The notes: generated by a model not told the origin, from the sequence alone. Shown: positions 13,102-24,926, numbered from the stretch's first letter. The stretch: DNA of 64,000 nt from Cordia subcordata (GCA_028554755.1 JAPTOF010000004.1:3520501-3584500), one strand, 5' to 3'. Numbers and translations are program-made.

Positions 13102-13768
13102 GGGATTTAAGTTATTAGTTCCAAGCAGGAATTTCTTGTTTTTCTTGGATGATATTATCTAAGTGTTTTCGATATGCATGCAAGGAAACATTTCTTTTCT
13201 GATTTTCGCCTGTATCTACAGGAATACTTTTTCCCTCTTGGTTGTTCCTTTTATCTCACAATTCAAGAGGGAATAGTGGTATTTTCGTGTAGCGGTTTTG
13301 TGGCAAAATATCTTGAGTATTCTGATCAATTGATTTTCTGATTCGTGTGACCAATGTGGGAGCTTCTGAACTTGTTTTTATTCTTCTGATTCGCGTGGGT
13401 CTTGCATATCTTATTGAGTCCTAGCAGAAAGAAAATCTATTCCTCTTATTAAAAAAGCAATGGTTGCTGACGGATTTAAGCCTGGAAGAACCAAGCTTGT
13501 CTTCCCTGTTCAGTAGACCTCTACTATGTTCATCATTATCTGACAAATTTTATTAGTTGCTCATTTTTTTTCAATGTTTCGAACGTTTATGCCTGTCCAT
13601 TTGGTTTTCTAGGTTGTCCTTTATCACTTAACTCGTAGGTTGATACTTAAAATTGCAGTTTGCTGCTAAATAAGTTGTTATTCAGTAAATATTCTTCAAA
13701 AATTCTTATTTACATATATCCTAGGTTACTGCTATCCAGCGACCTTATCGAGCGAAAGACGCTACATA
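13102..13768. other. Convergent intergenic region between the G3BP-like and TPR genes
   Basis: Holds the end of the G3BP 3' UTR and the 3' UTR of the minus-strand TPR gene, which converge here. AT-rich, without a believable reading frame or repeat beyond short homopolymers. Confidence 0.4.
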
Positions 13769-15030
13769 CTAACAGAAAGTCATGGCTCCGGCGTGAAATG
13801 GTCGTGGCGCGCTGGGGGTCTCATGTGATGTCTCATCTTCCTCTTCCTCCTCCTCCTCTACTTCCCAAAGAAAGCTAGCATATGCTGCATGAACATGGCT
13901 GGCAAAACAAATTTAAAAGAATCAGGTGAATGATCAATTAAGAGTTCTGTGATACAATTTGCAGAGTTGATGATCCGAAGCTTACCTATCCTCGGATGCA
14001 GCTTGGACTGCTCTCTCAAAGTAATCTGTAGCTCTATATTTATCCCGGTGGAGCTCCCACATTAACTTAGCGTAGTTTGACAGAATTTCGCCATCGCTTG
14101 GATCGGCTAAAATCGCCCTGGAGTAATATACCTCAGCTCCTCCGAGGTCTTGCTTTTCCTGCAAAGAAAGAGAACCAAGTAATTATTCTCATTCTCATCC
14201 CTCTGAAGTTGTCTATATGAGAGTGATTCAGTTCAATTCAGTCTTACTTGATACAAGAACTGTGCATAGTTCCTCAAAAATAGAGGGTTGCTGGGATTTT
14301 CCTCCAGCATCTTCTTGTAATGCTCCTCCACACTCAGGCCACGGCTATCTCCGCCATCCCTATCAAACGCTACCGGTCTATAACCTCCGCCATCTCCACT
14401 ACCTCCAGTAGGCCCACCTCCATTAGCAAAGCCGATATCAGCAACCCCGGGACCCCTCGCGAGGTACATTTGTGACCTCTCCTCATATTTCACATTCCCA
14501 TACCCACTGGTAATCCTCTTCTTCTCTTGCAAACTCATTGTCCCCATACCAAATTGATTATAACTACCACACAACTCAACTTTTTCGTCAAAATCCTCAT
14601 TCACTTCGTCATCTTCCTCATCACTTTCTTCATCTTCGCTCTGACAACTCAGATTATGATATGAAAAAGATGGTATAGTCTCCAGGAGCAAGCTATTACG
14701 CCTTCGCGCAAATTTTTTTGGCATGTTTATGAAGGTGAATTCATCAATGTCACTGGAGGCATTGACTAAACATTCCAAGTTACCCTCAGACTGAGCTTTT
14801 CGCAGACCGGTGTTCTGGTATCCAACCGCAGGAGATATGGGAGACGAATTGCATGAAACGGGGCTGAAATTCCGTGTTCCGGCGTATAAGAGTTTGCTAT
14901 AACTGGGAGGTGGTGTTTGTTTTGCAGTTGTGCTGGAAATTTCACATTGGTAATGATTGTTGCTGGGACTTTCAGAGATTGATGCCAGTAGGGACCCAAG
15001 AACTGGTGTAGAAGAGCTCTTAAGCAGCAT
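13769..15030 (-). CDS. TPR-like superfamily protein
   Basis: Three exons on the minus strand: 15030-14248, 14158-13986 and 13898-13769, giving 361 aa and a TAG stop. The N-terminus MLLKSSSTPVLGSLL is characteristic of a plant TPR-like family. A Ser/Pro-rich low-complexity region follows, then an Arg-rich patch (KKFARRRNS), an acidic block (SEDEESDEEDDEVNEDFDE) near residues 143-161, and a Gly-rich spacer. TPR-type repeats begin at SVEEHYKKMLEENPSNP and continue with LGGAEVYYSRAILADPSDGE and KYRATDYFERAVQAASED, then HAAYASFLWE. A Glu-rich stretch and a short unconserved tail end the protein. TPRs usually bind partner proteins; the specific role of this family is poorly known, so I give no function. 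The minus-strand leader runs past 15113, where out-of-frame ATGs occur. Confidence 0.88.
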
Positions 15031-15800
15031 TCTCTGTCTCCAGGTATCTTCTCTGCTTCTGTGGCTCTGCTTTCTTCTTTCTTATGATCTTCCTGTGAAG
15101 AGTAAAAGAGCAAGAGTTGGTTGACAATGATGATACCACACTAAAAGAATATCACATAATTAGTTGACTAGCAGGTGGCTACTAATTCCTTCAAACTTTT
15201 TTTGTTTTGAGTCTCTCTTTCGTCCTTTTATCTCCATTTCGAGAATAGGGGCAAATCTAAAATATTTTATTAGTAGAGGTTATGTGATATTCAAGAAAAA
15301 CGCTAATAGTTAAAGAAGAAATTCATACCTTATTTCCGCAGTCGATGGCAATTAAAACTTAAAAGAAAAAACCCTGTAGTAAATTTATGGGCAAGGCAAA
15401 GAAAGATGGGGGGGGGGGGGGGAAGGCGGCTAAGAAATCTGATTGAACCAAGCCCAAGGAGAGAAAGACTCCCTTTTATAGAGAAGTTATAGAGAGAGGT
15501 TTTGCTTGACAATTATAATGTTGATTTGTCTCAAGAATATGCGAAGATAGAACTCAAAAATTGTATGGTAAAGAATGGCTCAATCTAGCTGTAAAGAAAG
15601 ATATCAGTTTGTTCACTTCCTTTTGGTTGGAAAGGTCATATTCAACCTTCGCATGAAGGCATATGCTCCGTTGGTCACTTGGAAAAAACTCAAGACACAC
15701 AATAATACGCGTTGACACCAAACACACCCCCCCCCCCCCCCCCAAAAAAAAACCCAAGTTGTAGGGCAGAACAACGTTTTGCAATTCTCATTTGTTGTTT
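15031..15800 (-). promoter_or_regulatory. Leader/promoter region of the TPR gene with long G and C tracts
   Basis: Upstream of the minus-strand ATG. It contains an uninterrupted run of 15 G at 15408-15422 and 17 C at 15727-15743 on the plus strand. No TATA box can be assigned with confidence, and no protein-like frame is present. Confidence 0.4.
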
Positions 15801-16657
15801 CATGGAAAGTACAGGCTGCAGAAACCATAATGCAAACAAATTCTTATTCTTTTTGGTGTTTAACACGTTTATTTGTTTGGTTTTCCTTCCCTGCCTCGAA
15901 ATATTATTCCTTGTGCGATGGGGTCCAGCATTAATTTACTGAGGGATACTGGTTGAGGATCTCTAAGTTTTCACCGGATTAAAATTTTATAATATATTGA
16001 TAATGTTAAGATTATTAGTGAATCTGGAATTCTAACCCTCAAGCCAGTGATGGCGCAAGGGTGAACTCATAAACACTCAATTAATAGTATTTGGATAGAC
16101 TCTGCTTCTTGTGGAGGCTATTCAATAGTGGAATTCCAATAGGATTAACTTAATCAGAGTTATGACGGAAATCCAACTCAATCGGCTTACGACATATTCA
16201 ATGTATTCAGGTCCAACGGAATTGAAACAGCACGGGCGGAGACGGACGGACCCAAGCTCTTCTCCAATTGGGTGTAACTCAGAATCGATATGTGCAGGCC
16301 AAGTTGGGCTGGACCCATATCATATATGATTTCATGAAAGGAATCTACAGTTTGAAGTTATTAGTTATAACAGTTTATAATTATTGACGTAAAGAAAATA
16401 GTTTCTTAGTTCATGATTAATCTTTCCAGATTGCCGGTTTGGACCAATTTGCTTTTGTTTTGAAGAATCTTTTCTCTTAAATTATGCATGATTTAAAGAT
16501 ATAAAGATTTAAAAATTTCGAATTTATGAGTAAATGTTTAGAACCAAAACCAAATCCCAAGAAACACCATAAATTTAAAAATCTTAACCTTAAAAGAAAA
16601 ATAAAAAATAGAATTTGTTCCAAACAACTAGAATAATATCTAATTTTTTTTTTTTTT
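15801..16657. other. Intergenic DNA, nothing recognised
   Basis: AT-rich spacer without a convincing gene, RNA or repeat boundary. It ends in a T run (about 16643-16657) directly before the next TIR element. Confidence 0.3.
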
Positions 16658-17529
16658 GGGTAAAATGCATTCTACCGTTTTGTGGTCTATCATAAATGCA
16701 CAACACTCGCTGTGGTGTCAAAAGTTCTACAACAAGCTCTTGTGGTTCTTGTGGTAAGTAAAGGTTTCACGTGCACCCGTTACTATCTAAATTCCCTTGA
16801 CGGTGTTAAAAATGTATAACAAAAAAAATATTGATACCTTTACCTTATTTATTTAATTTTCTTTTCTTTTTTTGTCAAACATGTGCATAAGAATTAACAA
16901 AAACAGAAATTCTCAATAAAATTAGCGTAAATGAGTTTTTTTTTTTTTGGGAAAAATTAACCTTCTTCCTTTGGTCAAAAAGGCAAAAAGAAAAAAAAAT
17001 TATTGAGAAAAAGTCAGCAGCACTTCACATGGACATCATGCCGCCAAGGGTTTGGAAGACGTCCTCAAGATCAATCTTCGCCCCTAGGGCATCGTCAAGA
17101 TGTAATCTTTTTCTCATCAGTCCAGATGTAATTTGATTTGCCCTCATCAGCTCCAGTCAACCACAAAAGCATTAACAATTTTTTCTTTCTTTGCCTTTTC
17201 GACCAAAGGAAAAAGGCCATTATTTTGGGGAAAAAAAAATTCATTTACATCAATTTAATTGAAAATTTTTGTTTTTGTTAATTGTTAAGCACATGTTTGA
17301 CACAAAAAAAAAAAGAAAATTAAACGAGTAAGGTAAAGGTACTAATGTTTTTTTGCTGTATATTTTTAACACCGAGTTTAGGCAGTATAGGGTGTACGCG
17401 GAACTTGTGGAACTTTTACTCACCACAAAAGTTTGTTACGAGACTTTTAACATCACAAAGAGGTATTGTACACTTATAGTAAACCACGAAAGAGTCTTGT
17501 GGATACCTGGGGCGCTCAAATTTTCACCC
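16658..17529. mobile_element. Non-autonomous TIR element with long inverted repeats (~180 bp)
   Basis: The left arm (gggtaaaatgcattctaccg, then gtggtctatcataaatgcac, through gacggtgttaaaaatgtata) is matched in reverse complement by the right arm (gtggtttactataagtgtac, through cggtgttaaaaatatacag), over about 180 bp at moderate identity. The right end probably closes at ...ttttcaccc (17529). The interior is short (about 17000-17170) and non-coding. The arms match those of the element at 4632-5562. The flank is a T run, so a target duplication cannot be verified. Mutator-like by structure. Confidence 0.65.
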
Positions 17530-18622
17530 CTAGCGATGACGATGAGGAAGTAACGGTCATTGGCAGACTTGTTTGACATTCATGCACATTGCCAAATTAA
17601 GAATGTATTCTAAGCTATGAAAAAGCAATGTAATTTACAATCATAAAACAAACTAGGCAATATAACATCAACGTCATCTAAGGCAGAAGAAATGGGTTAC
17701 GACTTTTTGTTATTCGAAACTGATTCTCAAGGGCAGCACAAGTCACCAACATTCAAATAAGGCCTATCATTGAGGATTGTCAAAGGAAACACAATTGGCC
17801 TATCGTATGCGAATCAAACTGGTGTATCGAGTGGTTGGTTAATTTTGAACTTCACAATCTTTGGTGTATCATGATATAAGTCTATTCTAAGACATTTTTT
17901 TGTTCGTTAAAAAGGGATTAACCCTATAAAATATTTTCTCTTTCCTAAAAAAAAAAACACTGTCATTTCAATTTTCAACTTTAATTTTATTTTTCTCTCA
18001 TTTAGCTTATGAAAGAAAGGGGAGTAGCTTACTATCAGTTTGTTTCGCTAAATTTATTTGAAACTTATAAATTACAAATAATAAAAAATATATAAAAAAT
18101 ATATTTTTTAAAAAATTTATGAACTACAAAATAAAGAAAGCCAATCAGGGCCTATATAACAAACAACATCCGCCGACACAACACATAAAGAAGACAAGGG
18201 ATAGACGGCGGCACTTGCTCAAGAGTCAAGAATATTACTAGAGGGACCCGACTCAACTTTTGTAAATTATTTATATTATTTAAGATAAATTGTTAGGGAC
18301 TTTATGATCCATCAAAATTGTATAAGATTCTTTTGTGGTTTAAAATTTTTTTTAGAATTTTGATGGTTTGTTAAAAGTGCATTCCACCCTCCTACTGTTA
18401 AAAAGGTCATTATTTTTAACCATGATTATATTGCATGTGCTCAAATTGCACTCATGGAAATTTTTCCTATCAAAATTAATTTTTGTTGGTTTAAAACTAT
18501 TTTTCAGTTTCTAACAAAAATTCCTACAACGTGCAATTTTGAATTAAAGAAATTAATCTGGATAAAAAAAATTCTCACGGCAAGCGAATTGGAGATGGGC
18601 AATGTATTATAGTTAAATGTAA
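17530..18622. other. Intergenic DNA, no gene seen
   Basis: AT-rich spacer. Near 18245-18480 there are phrases such as ttttgtggtttaaaa and aaaagtgcattccaccc that resemble the terminal repeats of the neighbouring TIR elements, so a further decayed copy may lie here, but I could not delimit it. Confidence 0.3.
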
Positions 18623-18631
18623 TAGATTTTT

Positions 18632-19485
18632 GGGTAAAATACAGAAGTGCCCCTTGTGATTTGCGAAATATACACAATATATTTTGTGGTTATAAAAATT
18701 AGCTAAGTCATTCCCTATGATTTTAACGAAAATGCACATAAATCTCTTCCGTTAACTTTTCCATCCAAGGTAACAAGATTTGACATGAATGCGTGGCGAC
18801 TCATGCGTTTTTGCTTTATTTTTTTTCATAATAAATACATTAAATCAACTTTTCTACCCTTAACTTATTTAAATAATAAAAAAATAGAAATTAACTTAAA
18901 AAGAAAAAGAAAAACAGCCACCAACCCCCCATCCCCACCACCCCTGCCATCCACTGCCTCCAGCCATCCCCACCCCAGTCCCCCCCACCCCCACCCCCGT
19001 CCCCACACCCTCGCAACCCTCACCCCAACCCCACGCAGCACCCCATCTCCGATGGCCTTCCACGCCTCTTCAACCCCAGGAACCCCCACCCCTGATGCCT
19101 CCCCTCCCCTCCCCCTCCTCGATGGTACTTCAACCCAGCAACCCCCACCCCATGCAATAGTGCTCCCCTCCCCCCCCCCCCCAGGCCCCCTCAACCCAGC
19201 AACCCGTACCCCCGATAACCCCCAGGTTTTTGTTTTTTTTTTTTTATAATTTTTTGCTGATTTTTGTTTTTAAGATTAAATACAAATAAAATTAACTTTT
19301 TACTGGATAAGATAAAGGCAAAATAGGCATTCTCTTATAATCTGTCAAAAAACTAACGGTAGTTAGATTTAGGGCGATGTGTGCACATTTTCAAAAAAAC
19401 ATAAGTAAGCATTCCACTAATTTTTAAATTGCAGGGGTGTTGTGCATATATCGCAAATCACAGGGGATACTTGTGTATTATACCC
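18632..19485 (-). mobile_element. Mutator-like (MULE) non-autonomous element, 854 bp, C-rich core, 9-bp TSD
   Basis: Perfect 9-bp direct repeats tagattttt flank it (18623-18631 and 19486-19494). Termini are GGGTA...TACCC. The left end (ccccttgtgatttgcgaaat) pairs with the inverted right end (cccctgtgatttgcgatata) over about 110 bp or more. A 9-bp target duplication with long TIRs is the hallmark of Mutator-superfamily insertion. The core at about 18920-19220 is extremely C-rich on the plus strand (poly-CCCCACC with short interruptions). There is no transposase. A proline-rich open frame through the core is a composition artefact. Related to the element at 32155-33040 in reverse orientation. 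Confidence 0.85.
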
Positions 19486-19649
19486 TAGATTTTTTAAGGG
19501 TAAGGAGGTCTAATGCAACTTTAATAGATCATAAAGAAATTATAAAGGACATTTTAAATTGCATAGGAAAGGCTTTTTTTTTTTTTTTTTTTTTTGCTTG
19601 GTACTCCATAGGGAGGATTCACAAAGTTCAACTTATGAACTTATTTGTA

Positions 19650-19960
19650 ATCGTAGCTTGAGGGTTGATTGGGCAGATGTGGTTTGGTTTAGTAGTGCAT
19701 TTTCAGACCATGTTGTTTATTTTTGGTTCGTTTGGCTTGGTAGACTTCCAACCAAGATGAGGATGATTGCCAGCAGTATAATTGGTTCATGGTTAAATAT
19801 AAAAGGAACGACGATCAAATCGTGTTTACTATACTTTTCGAAGTTACTGCTAAATTTGTGAAGAAAAACTCTTTTAGAGAATATATTTTTAGTTACTCAT
19901 TGCGTAGAAGATGGAGTGTAGATCCCAATCAACTTATGTAAAGGAGGTTCTTTTGGTGTA
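19650..19960 (+). pseudogene. Relic of a non-LTR retrotransposon (reverse-transcriptase zinc-binding domain)
   Basis: Translation near 19664-19760 reads VDWADVVWFSSAFSDHVVYF then WFVWLGRLPTKMRM. This matches the usual layout of the zf-RVT domain found after reverse transcriptase in plant LINEs (Trp, then VW, a HxFxLWL-like block, then GRLPTxxR). It is short, the conserved His/Cys residues are partly lost, and no reverse transcriptase precedes it. A dead fragment. Confidence 0.55.
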
Positions 19961-21080
19961 AATATTTTTATATTAATACAAGTATTTACTTTTTAGTAAA
20001 AAAAAAAATTATATAATTGCAATTGATAAATTTCATTCATAAATGATCGATTGCCACACATTCACACGACTCTCAAACTAGAACACATGTAAGCACGTGA
20101 GCAACAAAAATCACAAAACAGAAAAGAAAAAAAATAACAGAAAAAAAATAGTAGAAATCGGGATCTCTTACTTTAACGTAGGAAAATCTAAATATTATCC
20201 TTTAACAAAGTGAGAGACCTCAATTTTCACCTAAGTATATTATTGTAATCGTGTCAATTTTGCTCGCAATGTAACGATTTATTCTTTTTGGCAAGATGTA
20301 AAATATTATTAATAACTAAGAGATTTGCAAAAGTGGACCAAAACACTAATTATTCAGATGACATATTCTTTTTTTTTTTTTCCCCGGGGTCAAGATGTAA
20401 TTATCTATTCTGACATATCCAAATGACACCCAAAATACTGTCAACAAGCATATGAGAGATTTAAAGACGGAAAGATTTATGAATCAGTCAAAGCTAAAAA
20501 GAAAAAAAAAAAGAAAAGAAAAGAGAGAAAATATGAGAACAACTTAAAGTAATGGAGAATAACAAATCAGGGGAAAAAAGTAGTAGGAATCCACATAAAA
20601 AGAAAAGAAAGAAAAAAAAAAAAACAGAGATGAAAAATTTCAGTATTTACCCAAACACACACACAGACACACTGAGACACACACACAAACAGTACGTGGG
20701 AAAAGAAGGAGAAGAAAATAAACCTCTTTTCTTCTCTCTCTCTCTCCCCTTCTCTCTCTCTCACGCACACACACATAATTCTTTGTTTCCTTTCCCACTT
20801 AAATTTCTCTTTCTTAGTGGCTTCAGTCTACTCGCCATATTTATGTAGTTATTTGTTAACCCTACTTTGCTTCAAAATTGAATCTTTCCGAAAACATTGA
20901 TTAATAACTCCAATTTCTGTTAATTTCAAGTTAAAAATTCTGATGATTCTTAATTTTTCTTTACTCTTTTTTTCTTATACACTTTTTTTTTTTTTTGGTG
21001 GTGAGCACACGAAAGTTTACAAATTTATTTTGAAGAATTTGTAAAAAAGAAAAAGAAAAAAGCATTAGCTTTGTTATGCG
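19961..21080. promoter_or_regulatory. Spacer, promoter and leader of the RIN13-like gene
   Basis: AT-rich with many homopolymers. Between 20580 and 20790 lie (A)n, (CA)n with CAGA variants, (TC)n and a second (CA)n block, typical of a leader or proximal promoter. Open frames over these microsatellites on both strands are artefacts. Confidence 0.35.
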
Positions 21081-24000
21081 ATGGATGATCCGAAAGCGGT
21101 AATACTGGATATCAGCTCCGACGAAGAGACTGGTTTCGATTTCGGCGGTGACGGCGGCGGAGATGAGTTCCAGTTGCTGTCGGAGCTTTTCGGTGAGGAC
21201 AACGATAAAGACGATGATTATAATAACGATACTGGCGAGTCTGATGACGTGGTGGTTGTAGGTGAGGTGTTTGTGAACCCAAAGCAGAGGATAACCAAGT
21301 CTCCGGATAGTGTTAGTAAGATTGGTAGTGGTGATGATGATGATTGTGTGGTGTTAGATGGTGACCCCGATAAGACGGTGGCGTTGGTGAATGAGAAAGA
21401 AGTACAAGATGCTGATGATTCTGATGATTTAGTTGTTATTAGAGAAAAGGGCGAGGTAATAAATCAAGATCTTTTTTCTTTTTTTGGAATTTCTTTGTAT
21501 TTTAAATCTATTTTTTGTTTGATTAGTATTGGATTGTTTTCACAACTTTGCATCAGCATTTGCTTCAGCACCCGAATTTGTTGAATTAGAAATAATCTAT
21601 CAGAATAGAATTGAGTAGTCTTTTTATCTCTGATATTGTTTGTGTAATTTAGGATAATAAGCAAAGATAAAAAAAAAAGAAGAAAGAAAGAAGGAAAAAA
21701 AGAAATGAACGGAAAAGATATCAAATTTCGTTATTTTTGTTAGTTATTGTCATTCTTATTGAATTAATTTTTTATTTGGTGTATTAGAGAATGAGAAAAA
21801 AAATATGATGATTTTGAATATTTAATTGTTAATGAGGGTAATCAAGATTTCTTTACTTCTCAAAGATTTCTTTGAATTCATCCTGTTTAGATAAAAAGAA
21901 GGGAAAGCAAGCACCAGATTTTGAATTTGTTGTCATTACATTTATTATAATTTTTATGCTTTAATTATTATTTTGGAGTATTTGGGGAAGTGGGTTGGGA
22001 AGTTGAGGTCTTCCTCTGCAAGATGAGGGAAGAAGTTGATACTTTTGATGTTTCTCTGGTCTCATCCTTACTTGGGCAATTTTGCGGTTCTTTGCTGCAA
22101 ATGTGGGTTTTGGGAAATCACTGAGGAATGAGTTCATTGAGTTGTCTGATCAGTTTTCTGTATTGAGTTATCGAACAACAAGAATGATATTAGGAAGCAA
22201 AGGAGTGAAAGCATTCTCCTGTAGTAGAAAAGCAATTGTGAATGCATGTGCTGCATGGTATAGATTGACCCATTGATGATGTATCTATAGATCAATAAGC
22301 AGTAGCTGTTAGATATGTGAACATTTGTTTTTTGTTCAAGTTTTGGCCCTAGAAAGTTAATTGTGAGAAGAGGCGTGTGGTTGTTCAAGGGGATGAGTCT
22401 TCCAAAGAAATGCTGGAGACTGTTTGCAATTAAAAGTTATGGTTGTAGCTTGATGTGATAAGAGCAATAAGCAGATCGAGAAAATCTTGTTTGCAATTAA
22501 TTAATCCTGAAATGCTTCTTGTTTATCTTGAAGAAATAGGTATCCCATAACTGTTTGCTCTTTTAGGTTCTCTTAAACCTGATTAAGTTGATCTTCTGTT
22601 CCTGCAGTTCTTCATTCGGCAGAAATAGCTGCTTTTCCTCCTATACATGTGAATTTTTTTTAATGATCCGTCAGTGCTTTTAATAAAAGTTCGTTCTTGG
22701 TGCTACTCTCAAGTGCTCACCTATTGAATACTTGGTCTCTGGGACAATTTTGGAAACAGCCTCTCTCACAACCGGGGTAAGGCTGCTTACATCTACCTTC
22801 CCCAGACCTTGCTATTTGCGGGAGCCCTTGTGCACTTGGTATGACTTTTATAACATTTGATTAATACTTAATGGTTTCTTGGCTGCTTGATGGATCAGTC
22901 GTGTGGCTTTTAGAAGCTGCACTGCTATTTTTCCTACACTTGCACCCATTATTGGATTCTGATTATATCATGCTATGAGGATCTTCATTTGATGTGCTTA
23001 TATCTTGTCAAGCTTTGAGCTTAGATTTCTTACAGTTTCGCAAAGTTTGCATTAAATTCTGGATTTTCTGTTTGACTTAGCTGATGAGCTTTGGCCTCTG
23101 AACATTCTTTTCTCTATTCCTTTTCTTTTTGGTTCTAAATGCAGGTTGCATGTAGAGACTTCCCTCACTCTCGGCATGCTTGTGCAAATTTTCCTTTTGC
23201 TTCTACCCCGCATGAAAAGTATTGCGAGCAAGTATGTTTTTGCTGTTTATCTTTCGACTTTCTTAAATTATCTCTTTCCACTCTGGTTTTCTGTTAGCAG
23301 CTGTCCTTTTGATTTTAACTTCTGCAATCACAGTGCCACTGTTATGTTTGTGACTCACTTGCTCCGTGTCTTGCTTGGGGTACCGGCATCTCCAGTACGG
23401 ATCATTGTCATGCTACTGATAAAGATGAGTTCTGGAAATCTCAGAGGAAAAGTTCAATGAGCAATGATAAAGCTCTGCCAGTTGTTACTGCAGTTACTGA
23501 TAGTGCTTTGTTAATGAGTTCCCCCGTGATGAACCAACCATCGTCATTACCTTCCAACTTTGCAATGCAGAATCAGGTTTTAAGACATGAAGCCTTTCGT
23601 CCTAGCCCTGGCGCACCAAATAATGGCATGCAGAAAGTCACAAGGCTAGGCAGAATACCGCATCCTGGTTATGCCGTTCCCAGAAGCAGATTTCAACCTA
23701 ATTTTGTTCATCAACACCTGCGGAGTACAAATAACCATGCAAACAGAAGACCCAGTAATGGTAATATGGTGCCTCATTTTACAACATCACGAATGATGTT
23801 CAAAAGAACACAATCTGTTGGCTCTGGCTTGACAACCGAAAGAAGTGGGTGTCATTTATCTGGCCACAACTATGGATTCTCGAGAAACGCTCCTTCAACA
23901 GAAAGATTGCAGGGAGTGCATGGTGGGGCGATGCCGGTGTCAAATCCATATGAAGATTCCTACTTGCAAAATGTTGGTCAAGTGAACTCAACATCTCCTC

Positions 24001-24926
24001 AAACTGAACTGCCTACTCAGCCAATTCTTGGCAATGGTCATGCAAATTATATGCCTCCTCGTCTTCAAATGTCCTCCCAGCAGAATGGGAGCAGTGGATA
24101 TGTTAACTATGTGCCACCTTATCCTCAAATGTCCTCCCTGCAACATATTAACAGTGGCTATGCAAATTATGTGCCTCAAACATCCTCCCAACAACAGGTT
24201 GGAGGTGTATTTTCAAACTCGGTGCCTTCCCAGCCACTAGTCTCTTCTGAGCAACATGTCAATGACAATTTTGAGAATTTATTTGCTCCTCAGCCCCAGA
24301 TAGCCTCTCAGCCATTTGCGGGTGGCAGCCTTGAGAATCCATCATCCACCCAACACCAAGCGTCTTCCCTGTCCCGGCAGGATGGGGACAGAACCTCAGA
24401 ATATTCAGAGTCTTCTCAGCCTCAGGCATCCTGGCAGTTTGAAGCAGGTAATGCCTTTCAATGCCTAGCACCTTCTCTATCCATGACATCGTCCCTAACC
24501 AATATGGAAATCACCTTAGAAAACCCACTATCTCCACATCAACCTCAAAATAATAATCAGCCAACATTGGTACCAAATACCATCCAAGGTGGTATGCAGC
24601 AGACAAATCAAACTCTAGACGCCTCGGGCTCAGATGCTGCCGTTTTAGATTTTAGTTTGTTAATGGATAGCACCCCGAGCGGCCAACAAATATCTGTAGA
24701 AAATCCCCAAATCCAAAGTGCAGAGCCAACTAATAACCCCTCAGGCATCATGGAGCTTTATTCAGAGTTTCCTGATAGCACAGACGCCTCAGACTTACTG
24801 TTCAACAATGATTGGCTCTTAGAGCATGAGAGTTTTCCAGTGGATCTGCAAGTTTCTGAGCCTCCTGGGTTGCATGTTCCTTCTCCAGACCCTGCTTCCT
24901 TAGGAGGTCTCTTTTCTGACTTCTAA
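21081..24926 (+). CDS. RIN13: RPM1-interacting protein 13 (RIN13)-like protein
   Basis: In Arabidopsis RIN13 is a nuclear protein that binds the NB-LRR receptor RPM1 and enhances resistance. Exons: 21081-21455, 23145-23231 and 23334-24926, giving 684 aa. The start MDDPKAVILDISSDEE has the usual acidic motif (SDEE, SUMO-interaction-like VVVVGEVF and DDDDCVVLD segments). The conserved Cys/His-rich core spans about 126-195: VACRDFPHSRHAC, HEKYCEQ, then CHCYVCDSLAPC (155-166), and STDHCHATDKDEFWK. The two core exons are only 101 bp apart. The remaining ~490 residues form a Gln/Ser/Asn/Pro-rich tail with three ~20-residue repeats (GYVNYVPPYPQMSS type) and an acidic/hydrophobic end (LGGLFSDF) resembling an activation domain. 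The tail makes it longer than I expect of the Arabidopsis protein. An overlapping upstream ATG lies at 21076. Confidence 0.88.
22715..22850 (+). mobile_element. SINE fragment (TS/Au-like 3' part) in the RIN13 intron
   Basis: The sequence ttttggaaacagcctctctc, followed by ggggtaaggctgcttaca and ctaccttccccagacc, is the well-known conserved body of tRNA-derived SINEs of the TS/Au type in dicots. The tRNA-like head and a flanking duplication are not evident, so it is probably 5'-truncated or decayed. Confidence 0.7.
24036..24200 (+). repeat. 60-bp coding tandem repeat in the RIN13-like tail
   Basis: Units at 24036-24095, 24096-24155 and 24156 to about 24200 (last one shortened) each encode G(H/Y)(A/V)NY(M/V)P...(Q)MSS(Q/L)Q. 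The DNA is diverged but clearly related (tgcaaattatatgcctcct, tgttaactatgtgccacct, tgcaaattatgtgcctca). Confidence 0.75.

Noticed and set aside
18785..19249. 154-codon proline/serine-rich open frame, and its glycine-rich antisense
   Set aside because: It lies in the C-rich core of a transposable element. Stop codons are rare there because of base composition. No domain.
20552..20848. 98-codon frame rich in Lys, Ser and His
   Set aside because: Encoded by poly-A, CA and TC microsatellites in the RIN13 upstream region.
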